Assembly (NCBI RefSeq): GCF_051967035.1
Contig: NZ_JBQCKK010000014.1
Span: 1 to 64,000, forward strand
Direction: 5' to 3'
From: Brevibacillus sp051967035
GTDB taxonomy: Bacteria > Bacillota > Bacilli > Brevibacillales > Brevibacillaceae
DNA: 64,000 bases
Below are positions 36,162 to 45,138 of the stretch, piece after piece. Within the stretch, counting starts at the first letter, position 1. Each line of letters opens with the position of its first letter. The translations under genes and the position numbers were made by a program. The notes beneath the pieces are model-generated. The model saw only the letters and a program-made list of their open reading frames with translations. It was not told the DNA's origin and made no database searches.

Positions 36162-37157
36162 TCACGGCTGTAGCGCAGCCAGCATCTGCTGGCGAACCCG
36201 CTCCCGCTCCGTAGTCGGCACCAGATGATACCAGCCTACGATGCCGTTGTGCCAGATACGCTCGTCCTGCCCGACCAACGTATCCGTCTTGATCTGGCTC
36301 CGCTCCCCGTCGCCGTAGCTCCAAAGCAGCGAAGCGATTTCCTCATCGGTCAGATCGGTTTTGACGTGCTGGCCCAAAATCTCCATCAGCTTGAACGCTT
36401 TCGTGTACATGTGCGCCGACGTCCCCTTTTGCGCCAGGGCGGCCAAAATCTCCTGCTGGCGGTTGATTCGCTGGTAGTCGCTGTCCTCTTTGCCCAGGTC
36501 GCTTTTGCGGTAGCGCGCGTAATCCAGCGCCTGCTCGCCGGACAGCACTTGCAGGCCCGGCATCAGATCAATATACGTGTCGTCGCTCGGGTCGCTGTAC
36601 TTCATCCGCTTTTTGACGTCGACAGGGACGCCGCCCAATTCGTCGACGATTTTGCGGAAGCCTTCGAAGTCAACGGAGACATAGCGGTCGATCTGGATAT
36701 CGAGAAAGGCTTCCAGCGTCTCCTTGACCAGCTTCGGTCCGCCAAAAGCCATCGCGTGATTCACTTTGTCATGGCCTTTGCCGGGCAGCTCCATGTAGCT
36801 GTCTCGCGGAATCGAGAGGAGGTAGGCAAACTGCTTCGCAGGGTGGACAGCGGCGAGCATCAATGTGTCAGACCGCGCTTTTTCCCCGTCCCGGCTGTCC
36901 ACGCCGAGCAGCATGACGACGAACGGCTTCAGCGGTTCGCTGCCCGTCACCAGGTCGCGCGGCGGCGGCAATGCGGCAGCAGCCTGCCGGGCCGAGCCTT
37001 GTGTCTGTCCGTCGAGGGGCGCGTACCATTTGTCCGTCATCTGCTTGTATTGATAGGCACTGTAGCCAATCGCTACGAGCGCTCCCGCCAGCAGGCAGGA
37101 AAACAGATGGAACGCGATCTGTTTTTTGTACCGCTTCATAAATGAAAAAAATGCCAT
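36162..37157 (-). CDS. LytR-CpsA-Psr (LCP) family cell wall ligase
   Basis: 331 residues with one N-terminal membrane segment (about 15-33) and an outer LCP domain. LCP enzymes attach teichoic acids or secondary polymers to peptidoglycan. Family motifs: VMLLGVDSRDGEKARSDTLM (about 79-98), SIPRDSYMEL, DKVNHAMAFGG, and DYARYRKSD...D.QR.NRQQEIL further on; the Arg and Asp residues for the lipid pyrophosphate are present. ATG 37157 with AGGGGGAGGC upstream. May be the ligase for the polymer made by the cluster to its right; that is inference. Confidence 0.9.
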   Translation of the reverse strand: MAFFSFMKRYKKQIAFHLFSCLLAGALVAIGYSAYQYKQMTDKWYAPLDGQTQGSARQAAAALPPPRDLVTGSEPLKPFVVMLLGVDSRDGEKARSDTLMLAAVHPAKQFAYLLSIPRDSYMELPGKGHDKVNHAMAFGGPKLVKETLEAFLDIQIDRYVSVDFEGFRKIVDELGGVPVDVKKRMKYSDPSDDTYIDLMPGLQVLSGEQALDYARYRKSDLGKEDSDYQRINRQQEILAALAQKGTSAHMYTKAFKLMEILGQHVKTDLTDEEIASLLWSYGDGERSQIKTDTLVGQDERIWHNGIVGWYHLVPTTERERVRQQMLAALQP

Positions 37158-37295
37158 AAAAAAGCCTCCCCCTTTGCAAGCGCCAGCCGCCGCCTTTTCC
37201 TTTTGTTTCCGCAGGCGGGGCTTGCTTCCATTTTTAACGAGGGAGACTTGATTTAAACGTGCTTCCTGCGCAGGGCAGCCGAAAACGTCGGGGTG

Positions 37296-38471
37296 CTACA
37301 CCCGCTCGACTACCATCGCAATGCCCATGCCGCCGCCTACGCACAGGGTCGCTAATCCGCGACTGAGCTGGCGGCGCTTCATTTCATGCAGCAAGGTTAC
37401 GACGATCCGGCATCCGGTGGAGCCGACGGGATGGCCCAGCGAGATGCCGCTGCCGTTTACGTTGGTGATCTCTCGCGGAAGCTCCAGCAGTTTTTCGACA
37501 GCGAGGTATTGGGCGGCAAACGCCTCGTTCACCTCGATCAGCTCAATGTCGCCCAATGTCCAGCCAGCCTTCGCCAACGCCTTTTTCACAGCGGGTACCG
37601 GTCCGTAGCCCATCAGGTCCGGCTCCACCCCGGCTGCTGCCCATGCGACGATTCTGCCAAGTGGCTCGATACCGAGTTCCTTCGCCTTTGTCTCTCGCAT
37701 GAGGACGACAGCAGACGCTCCGTCGTTCAGCCCGGAAGCGTTGCCTGCCGTCACGGTGCCATCCGCGCGAAAGCCTGGCTTCAGCTTGGCGAGGCTCTCC
37801 ATCGTCACGCCGCGTCTCGGGAACTCGTCTTCCGTGACGACGACCTCTCCAGTGCGCTTTTGGATCGGCACGCCGATGATTTCCTCCGCAAACAGGCCGT
37901 TGTCGATGGCCCGAATCGCGTTGTGCTGGCTGCGCATGGCGATTTCGTCCTGCTCCTCGCGACTGATGTTGTACAGGTCGGCCAGACGCTCGGCTGTCTC
38001 GCCCATCAAAATCTGATGGTGCGGGTCGGTCAAAAGCTCCCACATGGCATCGGTCATTTCCCCGTGCATCAGCCTGTTTCCCCACCGGGCGTTTTTCAGC
38101 ACGTAGGGGGCATTGCTCATGCTCTCGGTGCCGCCTGCGATCACCACTTCGTTTTCGTCCAGCAAAATTTGCGACGCGCCGCTGGCAATCGCCTGCATCC
38201 CTGACGCGCACTGGCGCTGCACCGTAAAGCCTGTCACTTCCTTGCCCAGTCCCGCGTCGATAGCCGCGACCCTGGCAATGTTCGGCTCATCCGTGCGCTG
38301 AATGCAGTTGCCCAAAATAACCTCGTCGATTTGCGACGCTTCCAGGCCCGCTCTCGCGATAACCCCGCGGATCGCCACCTCCGCCAGTCTGCGAGCGCTT
38401 ACATCCTTCAATACACCGCCAAACGTCCCGATTGGCGTACGTCCGGCAGCAGCAATGACGACATGCTCCAT
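37296..38471 (-). CDS. Acetyl-CoA C-acetyltransferase (thiolase)
   Basis: 391 residues. Condenses or cleaves acetoacetyl-CoA. Active residues: Cys88 region QRQCASGMQAI, His in NEAFAAQ, and GHPVGSTGCRIVV and CVGGGMGIAM at the C terminus. The reaction direction is not clear; it could serve fatty acid or branched pathways, ketone or polyhydroxyalkanoate formation. No partner genes (phaB, CoA transferase) lie beside it. ATG 38471, ribosome site AGGGGAAACAA. Confidence 0.93.
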   Translation of the reverse strand: MEHVVIAAAGRTPIGTFGGVLKDVSARRLAEVAIRGVIARAGLEASQIDEVILGNCIQRTDEPNIARVAAIDAGLGKEVTGFTVQRQCASGMQAIASGASQILLDENEVVIAGGTESMSNAPYVLKNARWGNRLMHGEMTDAMWELLTDPHHQILMGETAERLADLYNISREEQDEIAMRSQHNAIRAIDNGLFAEEIIGVPIQKRTGEVVVTEDEFPRRGVTMESLAKLKPGFRADGTVTAGNASGLNDGASAVVLMRETKAKELGIEPLGRIVAWAAAGVEPDLMGYGPVPAVKKALAKAGWTLGDIELIEVNEAFAAQYLAVEKLLELPREITNVNGSGISLGHPVGSTGCRIVVTLLHEMKRRQLSRGLATLCVGGGMGIAMVVERV

Positions 38472-38506
38472 TTGTTTCCCCTCCCCTGTCTGATGGTTTT
38501 ATGTTC

Positions 38507-39454
38507 TCACACAGCAGTTACAGAATGGTTCACAGCCGTATCCTTCATCAGCACCGTCACCCATTCGTCCGAATGGCGCTCGGTTTCCTTCTGAAAGCCC
38601 GCCGCTTCGAATGCAGCGAGTACAGCCTCCCGGTTCCAGTCTACGATCCCGGAGAGAATAATTTGCCCGCCCGGTGCGATCCGTTCGCGAATCAAGGGAA
38701 GCATGGATACGTTCTCGTCGCCTCCAATGTTGACCAAAATCAGGTCCGCCTGCTGCGGAAGCTTGGCCGCGACCGCCGCATCGGACGCATCGCCAATCAC
38801 GACGCGCACCGCATCCTCAGGCAGCTCGTTGTTTGCCGCATTGACTTGCACCTGGTACTCGCTCTGCGGGTTGATATCAACGGCCCAGACCGGGCGCTTT
38901 GCGCCATTTCGCGCGCTGAACAGGGAGAGAATTCCCGAGCCTGTCCCGATATCGAAAACGGCTTTGCCTGTCAGATCCATCTCTTGCAAGAGCAACAGGA
39001 TGTCCTGCGTCGTCCCGTGATAGCCGGTGCCAAACGCCGCTCCCGGATCGATCCACAAAACATGTTCGGCATCGGCAAGCAATTGCGGGTCCGTCCAGGT
39101 AGGGGCCACCCACCATTTGCCCACCCGGACCTCGCGAAACTCGTCTTTCCACGATTCGTTTTCTTCCGCTACCAGGTCGACTTCCTTGACCTGCACCGCG
39201 CCGTTCCAGCGCGAAATGTACGCCCGCAGCCACGCGACATGCTCCTCTTCGCTGTCCTGCTTCGGTTCAAACAAGTACGCGACGACAGGTCCTTCCGTAT
39301 TTTCCGCGTAATCGTAGCCGTTTTCCGTCGTCACAATCTCGATCTGCGGCTCGACCCAGCCGAGCGTGTACGGGCTGTCCCATACTTCCGCCACAAATAC
39401 ATCCTCTATCTGTTGCTCTACCAACAAGGTGTATTTCAACCACATGCTTTCCAT
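38507..39454 (-). CDS. PrmA-like ribosomal protein L11 methyltransferase family
   Basis: 315 residues from ATG 39454 (MESMWLKYTLLVEQQIEDVF), with GGAAGGAG 11 bases upstream. N-terminal substrate-binding half, then the SAM domain: WIDPGAAFGTGYHGTTQD, VFDIGTGSGILSLFSARNGA, VWAVDINP, and LILVNIGG. The motif after the SAM domain is NIGG instead of the NI(L)A seen in many PrmA, and the typical bacterial PrmA of this genus lies near dnaJ; this may be a paralogue for another substrate. Overlap with the small ORF ahead is none. Confidence 0.75.
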   Translation of the reverse strand: MESMWLKYTLLVEQQIEDVFVAEVWDSPYTLGWVEPQIEIVTTENGYDYAENTEGPVVAYLFEPKQDSEEEHVAWLRAYISRWNGAVQVKEVDLVAEENESWKDEFREVRVGKWWVAPTWTDPQLLADAEHVLWIDPGAAFGTGYHGTTQDILLLLQEMDLTGKAVFDIGTGSGILSLFSARNGAKRPVWAVDINPQSEYQVQVNAANNELPEDAVRVVIGDASDAAVAAKLPQQADLILVNIGGDENVSMLPLIRERIAPGGQIILSGIVDWNREAVLAAFEAAGFQKETERHSDEWVTVLMKDTAVNHSVTAV

Positions 39455-39560
39455 GATGAATCTTGCTCCTTCCAGGTTGCTGTCGCCACATGGCAGTTGA
39501 CTTCTTCGCTCCCAAGCGCCGCTATCGCATCTGCTGTTGGCAAGTTCGCCGGGGGACATG

Positions 39561-39566
39561 GTATGA
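39561..39566 (+). promoter_or_regulatory. -10 box for the 39-residue membrane protein
   Basis: TATGAT with an upstream TTGGCA at 19-base distance (39536-39541), longer than ideal. 37 bases before the ATG. Confidence 0.35.
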
Positions 39567-39602
39567 TAGTAGAATGGACTATTTTTTGCAGGGAGGCTTG
39601 CC

Positions 39603-39722
39603 ATGTTTGACGAATTTTTTTATCGACGCCGGAAAAACAAAGGAATGCTCGTCGCGATGATTGCCTTGATCCTGCTCGGCATCGGCATGTTTGCAATGGG
39701 GCTCTTGTATTTGTTCGCCTAA
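39603..39722 (+). CDS. Small single-span membrane protein (39 aa)
   Basis: ATG 39603 seven bases after GGGAGG. The protein has a basic N-terminal cytoplasmic tip (MFDEFFYRRRKNKGM) and one hydrophobic helix (LVAMIALILLGIGMFAMGLL) to the C terminus. Such small membrane proteins in Bacillales often act in sporulation or stress, but no name fits. It is divergent from the PrmA-like gene. Confidence 0.6.
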   Translation: MFDEFFYRRRKNKGMLVAMIALILLGIGMFAMGLLYLFA

Positions 39723-39857
39723 GGCGTTCTTCCCGATTGTTCGCGTGCTTCCATTATACCCGATGAAAACCAGCTAGCCCAAGGGCTATCGCGAAAAGCC
39801 CGGGCGCCAAGTTTTGTGCCAGGGTCGCTTTACTTCCTCTTGTTTACTCGATTATAC

Positions 39858-39887
39858 TTGAGAATGTATTTTTCCTGTACGTTTAAT
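39858..39887 (+). promoter_or_regulatory. Probable promoter of csaB
   Basis: TTGAGA (39858-39863), 18 bases, TTTAAT (39882-39887), 21 bases before the csaB ATG. Confidence 0.5.
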
Positions 39888-39907
39888 ATAGAAAGAAGGT
39901 TCACTCC

Positions 39908-41005
39908 ATGTCGCGAATTCTCATCTCCGGGTACTACGGCTTTAACAATGCCGGAGACGATGTGGTCCTGTACGGCATCATCAGCTCTCTCAAGCGGGAA
40001 CAACCAAATATCTCTCTCGCCGTTCTGTCCAATCAGCCCGAGCGGACTTCGGAATTGTTCGGGATTGAAGCGTATGACCGCTGGAGCTTTGGAACCATCG
40101 TCCGTGAGCTTTCGCGCAGCGACATGCTGGTGATGGGCGGAGGCACGCTGATGCAGGACGTGACCAGTCCGCGCAGCGTCCTCTACTATTTGGGCATCGT
40201 CACCATCGCCAAGCTTCTCCGCAAACCCGTGGTCTTTTACGCGCAAGGGTTTGGCCCTATTCTCAAATCACTGAGCCGCCAGGTCATCAAGCGCGTAGTG
40301 AATCGGGTTGACGTCATTACCGTGCGGGACTATGAATCGGGAGAAGACTTCAAGGCTTGCGGCGTCAACCGGGCGCCGATCCATGTCACGGCAGATCCTG
40401 CCCTGACGATCTCTCCTGACGATATTTCGGATACGCGCGGAAAAGAACTGCTGCACGGCATGTTCGCTGCCCCTTCGAAGCCGTTGGTAGCGATCTCCGT
40501 GCGAGACTGGAAACAGGAACAGGCGTTCAAGCGGACCATCGCCAAGGCGGCGGACTGGTTTATCTTGCGCGGCTGGAATGTTTTGTTTCTTCCGATGCAT
40601 GTTCCGAGCGATTTGGCCCCCTCCAAAGAAATCATGGAACAGATGACCCAGACAGGAGCACGTCTACTCGATGCGCCCGTTACCTTTCACGATATCATGT
40701 CCGTCTTGAAGCAGTGCGACTACGTCGTCGGCATGCGCCTGCACTCGCTCATTCTCGCCTGCATGCTGCGCGTTCCGTTTATCGGCATTTCCTACGATCC
40801 GAAAATCGACCGCTTTGTGGAGCGCGCCGGGATGCCGAACGCAGGGCACGTCACGAAGCTGGACGAGACTCGGCTTCTCGCGCTCCTGGCCGAAAAAATC
40901 GATCGGATTGAGACCGAAACGGAAATCGTGACCAGGCATTCTCGCTCGCTTGCCGTGGAAGCAGCCAAAAGCAGCGAGCTGGTGCTTCAGGCGCTGCGAA
41001 AATAA
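39908..41005 (+). CDS. csaB: Polysaccharide pyruvyl transferase CsaB
   Basis: 365 residues. CsaB transfers pyruvate as a ketal to ManNAc in secondary cell wall polymer, which makes the polymer bind SLH-domain S-layer proteins. Family features: start ILISGYYGFNNAGDDVVLYG (about 4-23), GGGTLMQD, YAQGFGPI and the C-terminal VVGMRLHSLILACMLRVPFI. Length standard. ATG 39908 with AAAGAAGG upstream. Its presence predicts SLH-anchored surface proteins in this strain. The methyltransferase gene follows after 28 bases. Confidence 0.93.
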   Translation: MSRILISGYYGFNNAGDDVVLYGIISSLKREQPNISLAVLSNQPERTSELFGIEAYDRWSFGTIVRELSRSDMLVMGGGTLMQDVTSPRSVLYYLGIVTIAKLLRKPVVFYAQGFGPILKSLSRQVIKRVVNRVDVITVRDYESGEDFKACGVNRAPIHVTADPALTISPDDISDTRGKELLHGMFAAPSKPLVAISVRDWKQEQAFKRTIAKAADWFILRGWNVLFLPMHVPSDLAPSKEIMEQMTQTGARLLDAPVTFHDIMSVLKQCDYVVGMRLHSLILACMLRVPFIGISYDPKIDRFVERAGMPNAGHVTKLDETRLLALLAEKIDRIETETEIVTRHSRSLAVEAAKSSELVLQALRK

Positions 41006-41033
41006 AAGCTTTACAGGAAAGGAGGACGCGCTT

Positions 41034-41891
41034 ATGTCCTTTTCTTCGCAAGTATTGCTTGGATTAAACCGGCTGTTCCCGCTCCCCGTTCACCCGTTCA
41101 ACCTGGCGAACAACGGGGAGATGAGCTATACCGAATGGCAGTTTCAAAAAGGAGACCAGACGATTCAATTTTTTCTCCCCTTCCACTCCCAGGAGCAAAT
41201 GTTCAGCGGCAAAACGGTGCTGGACATCGGCTGTGGCGGCGGCGGCAAAACCTGCTACTACGCCACCTTTGGCCCGAAAAAAATGATCGGCATGGATATC
41301 GTTCCGCACTACGCCGAGGAAGGCAATGCCTTTGCCCGGGAAAAAGGGCTTGCTGACGTCGTTTCCTTCATGACGGGCGACGCTGCCCGGACGGATTTTT
41401 TGGACAACACGTTTGACACGATCATCATGAACGATGCCATGGAGCACGTGGGCGAGCCGGAAAAGACGCTGGAAGAGTGCTTCCGCATCCTGAAGCCGGG
41501 CGGATATCTGTACATCAATTTTCCGCCGTATTACCATCCGTACGGCGCCCATTTGTCGGACGCCATCGGCATTCCGTGGGTGCATGCGCTCTTTCCCGAG
41601 CAAGCGCTGATCGACGCCTACAAACAGCTGGTGCGTGATTTGCCGGACGGTTCTGATCGCATCACATTCCGCTTCGACAAGCGCCCCGATGGCAGCGAGA
41701 CGATCTCCTACATCAACCGGATGACGATCAAGCGTTTCCGCAACATTCAGAAGGGCGTAAAGCATCCCGCGGTTTACGAGCGCGAGATTCCGCTGCGCAG
41801 CCAGCTCAAAGGCTTGGCTAAGCTGCCCGGGCTTCGCGAGTTTTTCGTCAAAATGGTCGTCTGTGTGTATCAAAAATCCCCTTCCTCCTGA
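41034..41891 (+). CDS. SAM-dependent methyltransferase of the surface polymer cluster
   Basis: 285 residues from ATG 41034, with GGAGG eight bases upstream; the open frame extends into csaB but without support. Class I SAM site: VLDIGCGGGGKTCYYATFGP (about 58-77), GMDIVP, TGDAARTDF, DTIIMNDAMEHV and LKPGGYLYINFPPY. The N-terminal 55 and C-terminal 110 residues do not match a family I can name. Coupled with csaB, it may methylate the glycan or its lipid carrier; substrate unproven. Confidence 0.78.
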   Translation: MSFSSQVLLGLNRLFPLPVHPFNLANNGEMSYTEWQFQKGDQTIQFFLPFHSQEQMFSGKTVLDIGCGGGGKTCYYATFGPKKMIGMDIVPHYAEEGNAFAREKGLADVVSFMTGDAARTDFLDNTFDTIIMNDAMEHVGEPEKTLEECFRILKPGGYLYINFPPYYHPYGAHLSDAIGIPWVHALFPEQALIDAYKQLVRDLPDGSDRITFRFDKRPDGSETISYINRMTIKRFRNIQKGVKHPAVYEREIPLRSQLKGLAKLPGLREFFVKMVVCVYQKSPSS

Positions 41892-41915
41892 ATCGGAGAA
41901 AGGGGATTTTCTTTT
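41872..41915. terminator. Bidirectional terminator after the methyltransferase gene
   Basis: AAAAATCCCC...GGGGATTTTCTTTT hairpin overlapping the end of the methyltransferase gene; the minus strand side serves the flippase gene. Confidence 0.75.
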
Positions 41916-41934
41916 GGAGACGGTGCCGCTTGTC

Positions 41935-43572
41935 TTACTGTGCCTTCGACGACGCCTGCTTTTTGCGGATGAGGTTGATAAAGACGCGAAGCTTGGCCCC
42001 GCCAGGCAGCCAGTCCAGCTCCTTGTCCTCGATCAGCGGAATAACCAGCAACAGTCCCAAATAGACGACCAGTCCCACGCCTACGCCTGCTACCGTCTCG
42101 ATGGCGCCGAGGAGACGAACTTTTTCCTTGCCCGCGAGCAACAGGCCGACGGCTTCCGTCGCGCCCCAGGCGAGCAACAGCATCAGGTTGGCGACGAGCA
42201 GCGGATAGATCGTATCGAAGCGCCAGTGGATCGGCACCTGCACGAGCTTGCTGATGACCCGCATGTTCAGCACGCAGACAAACGCGGTCGCGCACAGCCA
42301 GGACAAGGACAGCCCGTCCATGCCGAACAGGGAGGTGAACACGAGTGTGGCCGCGACCTTGACGATCACGCCGTACAACAGATGGCGCGCAGGAATTTTC
42401 TCTTTGCCGATTCCTTGCAAGATGCCGTTCGTCGCCAAGAGCAGCGAGAGCGGAATCGCGCTGATGCCGAGAATCGCCATCGCCCGTGTTCCTTCCATAT
42501 CGCCGTAGAGCGCCAAATTGGCCCCTTCCGCGACGGCTGTCAGCCCCAGCCCTGCCGGCAGGCCGATCAGCCAGGCGAAGCGCAGCGACAGCTTGGTCAA
42601 GGTCGTGACGCGCTCCTCGTCTTTTTGCCGCTTGGCTTCCGCAATCGCCGGAACGATCGAGAGCGCAATGGAGGAGCCGAACAGACTCGCCATTTGCAAA
42701 AGCGGGCCGCCCCGGCTGTAAATGCCAAACCACGTATCCGCCGTCAGGCCGTCTACATGCCAGATGTAGCGGAAAATATTGATCGCCAAAAACGAATCGG
42801 TCAAACTGAAAATGGGAATGACGAGCGCGCTGACGCAGATCGGCCAGGCGATTCGCCACATGGAGCCGAAAAACGCGCGATCGTACCACCAGGCAAGACG
42901 CCCCCACTCTGCGTTGATAAACACGGCGTTTTTGCGATTGTGCAGCCACATGAGCAGCGCGAGAAAGCCGAGACTGAGCAGCGTGCTAATCATCGTGCCG
43001 AAATTGACGCCCGTAATGACCGTATCGGTGTCCTCTCCCAGTCTGACCAGGTAGAGCGAAGCGACCAGAATGAAAATCACCCGCAGCGTCTGCTCGACGA
43101 TCTGCGACAGACCGACGTACAGCATCTTTTGATGGCCGTAGAAGAAGCCGCGAATGACGGCAATCAGCGGCACGAACAGCAAGGACAGCGATATCGCCCG
43201 GATCGGCTCGATCAGATGCGGGTTGCCCATCAGCCTGGCAATCAGCGGCGAACTGACGTACAAAATCGCAAACAGCACAATCCCGATTCCGCCCATCATC
43301 ACCATGCTCCGCGCCAAAATCTGCCCGACCGAGCCTTGCTTGCCCTCGGCGAGCGCCTCGGCAATGACCCGCGACAGCGCGACCGGCACACCTGCCGTCG
43401 CCAGAATGAGGAAGGTCAGGTAGAGCGGGTACACCTCCTGATAGAGCCCCAAACCGTTATCCCCGACAATTTCCTGAAGAGGGATGCGGTAAAACATCCC
43501 GATTACCTTTGACAAAATTCCCGCGATGGCCAGAATCAGCGCCCCTGCGAGAAAATGACTTTTTTTCAACAT
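41935..43572 (-). CDS. SpoVB/YtgP-like polysaccharide flippase
   Basis: 545 residues from ATG 43572 (AAGGAGTTACCC upstream). About 14 membrane segments, starting KKSHFLAGALILAIAGILSK. The MOP-exporter superfamily, SpoVB branch (SKVIGMFYRIPLQEIVGDNG is characteristic). Members flip lipid-linked sugars or peptidoglycan precursors across the membrane. Divergent from the CapK-like gene; in context it may flip the precursor of the cluster's polymer, but SpoVB/YtgP/Amj also act on lipid II. A second flippase (MurJ) is encoded nearby. Confidence 0.9.
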   Translation of the reverse strand: MLKKSHFLAGALILAIAGILSKVIGMFYRIPLQEIVGDNGLGLYQEVYPLYLTFLILATAGVPVALSRVIAEALAEGKQGSVGQILARSMVMMGGIGIVLFAILYVSSPLIARLMGNPHLIEPIRAISLSLLFVPLIAVIRGFFYGHQKMLYVGLSQIVEQTLRVIFILVASLYLVRLGEDTDTVITGVNFGTMISTLLSLGFLALLMWLHNRKNAVFINAEWGRLAWWYDRAFFGSMWRIAWPICVSALVIPIFSLTDSFLAINIFRYIWHVDGLTADTWFGIYSRGGPLLQMASLFGSSIALSIVPAIAEAKRQKDEERVTTLTKLSLRFAWLIGLPAGLGLTAVAEGANLALYGDMEGTRAMAILGISAIPLSLLLATNGILQGIGKEKIPARHLLYGVIVKVAATLVFTSLFGMDGLSLSWLCATAFVCVLNMRVISKLVQVPIHWRFDTIYPLLVANLMLLLAWGATEAVGLLLAGKEKVRLLGAIETVAGVGVGLVVYLGLLLVIPLIEDKELDWLPGGAKLRVFINLIRKKQASSKAQ

Positions 43573-43761
43573 GGGTAACTCCTTTTTGCGTCGCTTAAAC
43601 TTGAGGACTTGTCCAATCGCCGTGAAACCCACTCTCTATCCTACTATCATTTCCTCCTTCCGGCAAACAGGTATATCGATGGAATTTGGCAGGAATACTG
43701 GTGAAAACAGATTCCATTGATTTCTTCGAATCGTCTGATGGGAACCGTAGGAGGAATAAGG

Positions 43762-45138
43762 ATGGCTGTAACGGGATTTTTGATTCGCCAGGTGCAGTGG
43801 CCCCTCATGGAGGCCTTGAAGGAAAACCGCACGCGTCCGTACATGCGGGAACTGCAAGCCGCCCAGCACTTGTCAAGAGAGGCGCTGGCAAGCCGCCAGC
43901 GCGAAAAGCTACAGAGACTGCTCGATCACGCGGTCCGGCACGTACCCGCCTACGCCGACTATGCAAGCGTCTGGAACGAATACCGGGAAGCGCCCGACCG
44001 CTTTTTGCAAAAGCTGCCGATCCTCGACAAGGCACGGTTTCGGCGCAATCCCGAAGCGTACTTGACCACCGGGATTCGCCCCGACAAGCTGATCCACAAC
44101 CGCACGGGCGGCTCGACCGGAGAGCCTACCCGCTTCTATCTCGGCCGTCCGGCTGTGGAACGGTATGAGGCAGCCCGCTGGCTGGGCCTGTCCTGGCATG
44201 GCATCCAGATCGGCGACCCGTGCGTCATGCTCTGGGGCTCTCCGCTGGAGCTGAATCAGCAGCAGGCCAGGCAGTACCGCTGGAAGGAACGCTGGCTGAA
44301 AAATCGCTTGCTGCTCTCTGCCTATGAATTGGACGAACGCCGCCTGGATACGCAGTTGACGCTCATCAGACGGTTCCGTCCCGTCTATTTGTACGGCTAC
44401 GCCTCGGCTTTGTACACGCTCGCGCACATGATGCTTGCGAGAGGCACGACGCTGGGCATCCCGCTCAAGGCGGTCGTCTCTACGGCAGAAAGCTTGCACG
44501 AGCATCAACGACAAGCGATGGCCGCCGCCTTCGAAGCGCCTGTCGTCAATGAATACGGTGCGCGCGACGGCGGGATTATCGCCTACCAATGCCCGGTCGG
44601 AAACATGCACGCCTTTTCCGAGAACAGCTATTTGGAAGTGGTCGATCCGATCACGCACATTCCCGTGTTTCCCGGTGTGCCCGGCGCCTTGCTCGTCACG
44701 GACCTGCACAACCAAGCGATGCCGCGCTTGCGCTATCAGCTGGGGGACGTCGTCGCCCTCTCCGCGAAAACGTGTTCCTGCACCGTCACGTTTCCGCTGA
44801 TCGAAGCCATTGATGGCAGGGAAGACGACATGTTCATCTCCCAGCACGGACAGTACGTGCACGGCCACTACTTCAACCACATCGTCCGCAATCTGGACAG
44901 CTTTCGCACCTTCCAGATCGTCCAGCACGAGCCGCAGCGGGTAAGCCTCAGACTCGTAAAGGAGCCGGATCGCTTTTTGCCTGCCGATGAAGCCAAGCTT
45001 TTGGCCGGAATCCGTTCTGCGCTCGGCGAGGTAAGCGTGCAGGTGTCGTACGTCGATCACATCCCGCCCACAAGCTCGGGAAAAATCCGCTACGCGATCC
45101 GCGAATGTCCGCTCACGAGCGCCCTGCCGCCGGAGTAG
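43762..45138 (+). CDS. CapK/PaaK-like adenylate-forming enzyme
   Basis: 458 residues from ATG 43762 (TAGGAGG upstream). Adenylate-forming family: TGGSTGEPTRFYLG (about 104-117), YGARDGGIIAYQCP and the end HIPPTSSGKIRYAI with the ligase Lys. CapK-type proteins are common in polysaccharide clusters and may activate a carboxylate that decorates the glycan. The last 26 bases overlap the convergent murJ gene, which is unusual and may give antisense pairing. Substrate unknown. Confidence 0.85.
   Translation: MAVTGFLIRQVQWPLMEALKENRTRPYMRELQAAQHLSREALASRQREKLQRLLDHAVRHVPAYADYASVWNEYREAPDRFLQKLPILDKARFRRNPEAYLTTGIRPDKLIHNRTGGSTGEPTRFYLGRPAVERYEAARWLGLSWHGIQIGDPCVMLWGSPLELNQQQARQYRWKERWLKNRLLLSAYELDERRLDTQLTLIRRFRPVYLYGYASALYTLAHMMLARGTTLGIPLKAVVSTAESLHEHQRQAMAAAFEAPVVNEYGARDGGIIAYQCPVGNMHAFSENSYLEVVDPITHIPVFPGVPGALLVTDLHNQAMPRLRYQLGDVVALSAKTCSCTVTFPLIEAIDGREDDMFISQHGQYVHGHYFNHIVRNLDSFRTFQIVQHEPQRVSLRLVKEPDRFLPADEAKLLAGIRSALGEVSVQVSYVDHIPPTSSGKIRYAIRECPLTSALPPE

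Noticed and set aside
41863..43512. 549-residue open frame on the plus strand
   Set aside because: Shadow of the SpoVB-like flippase; highly charged low-complexity translation.
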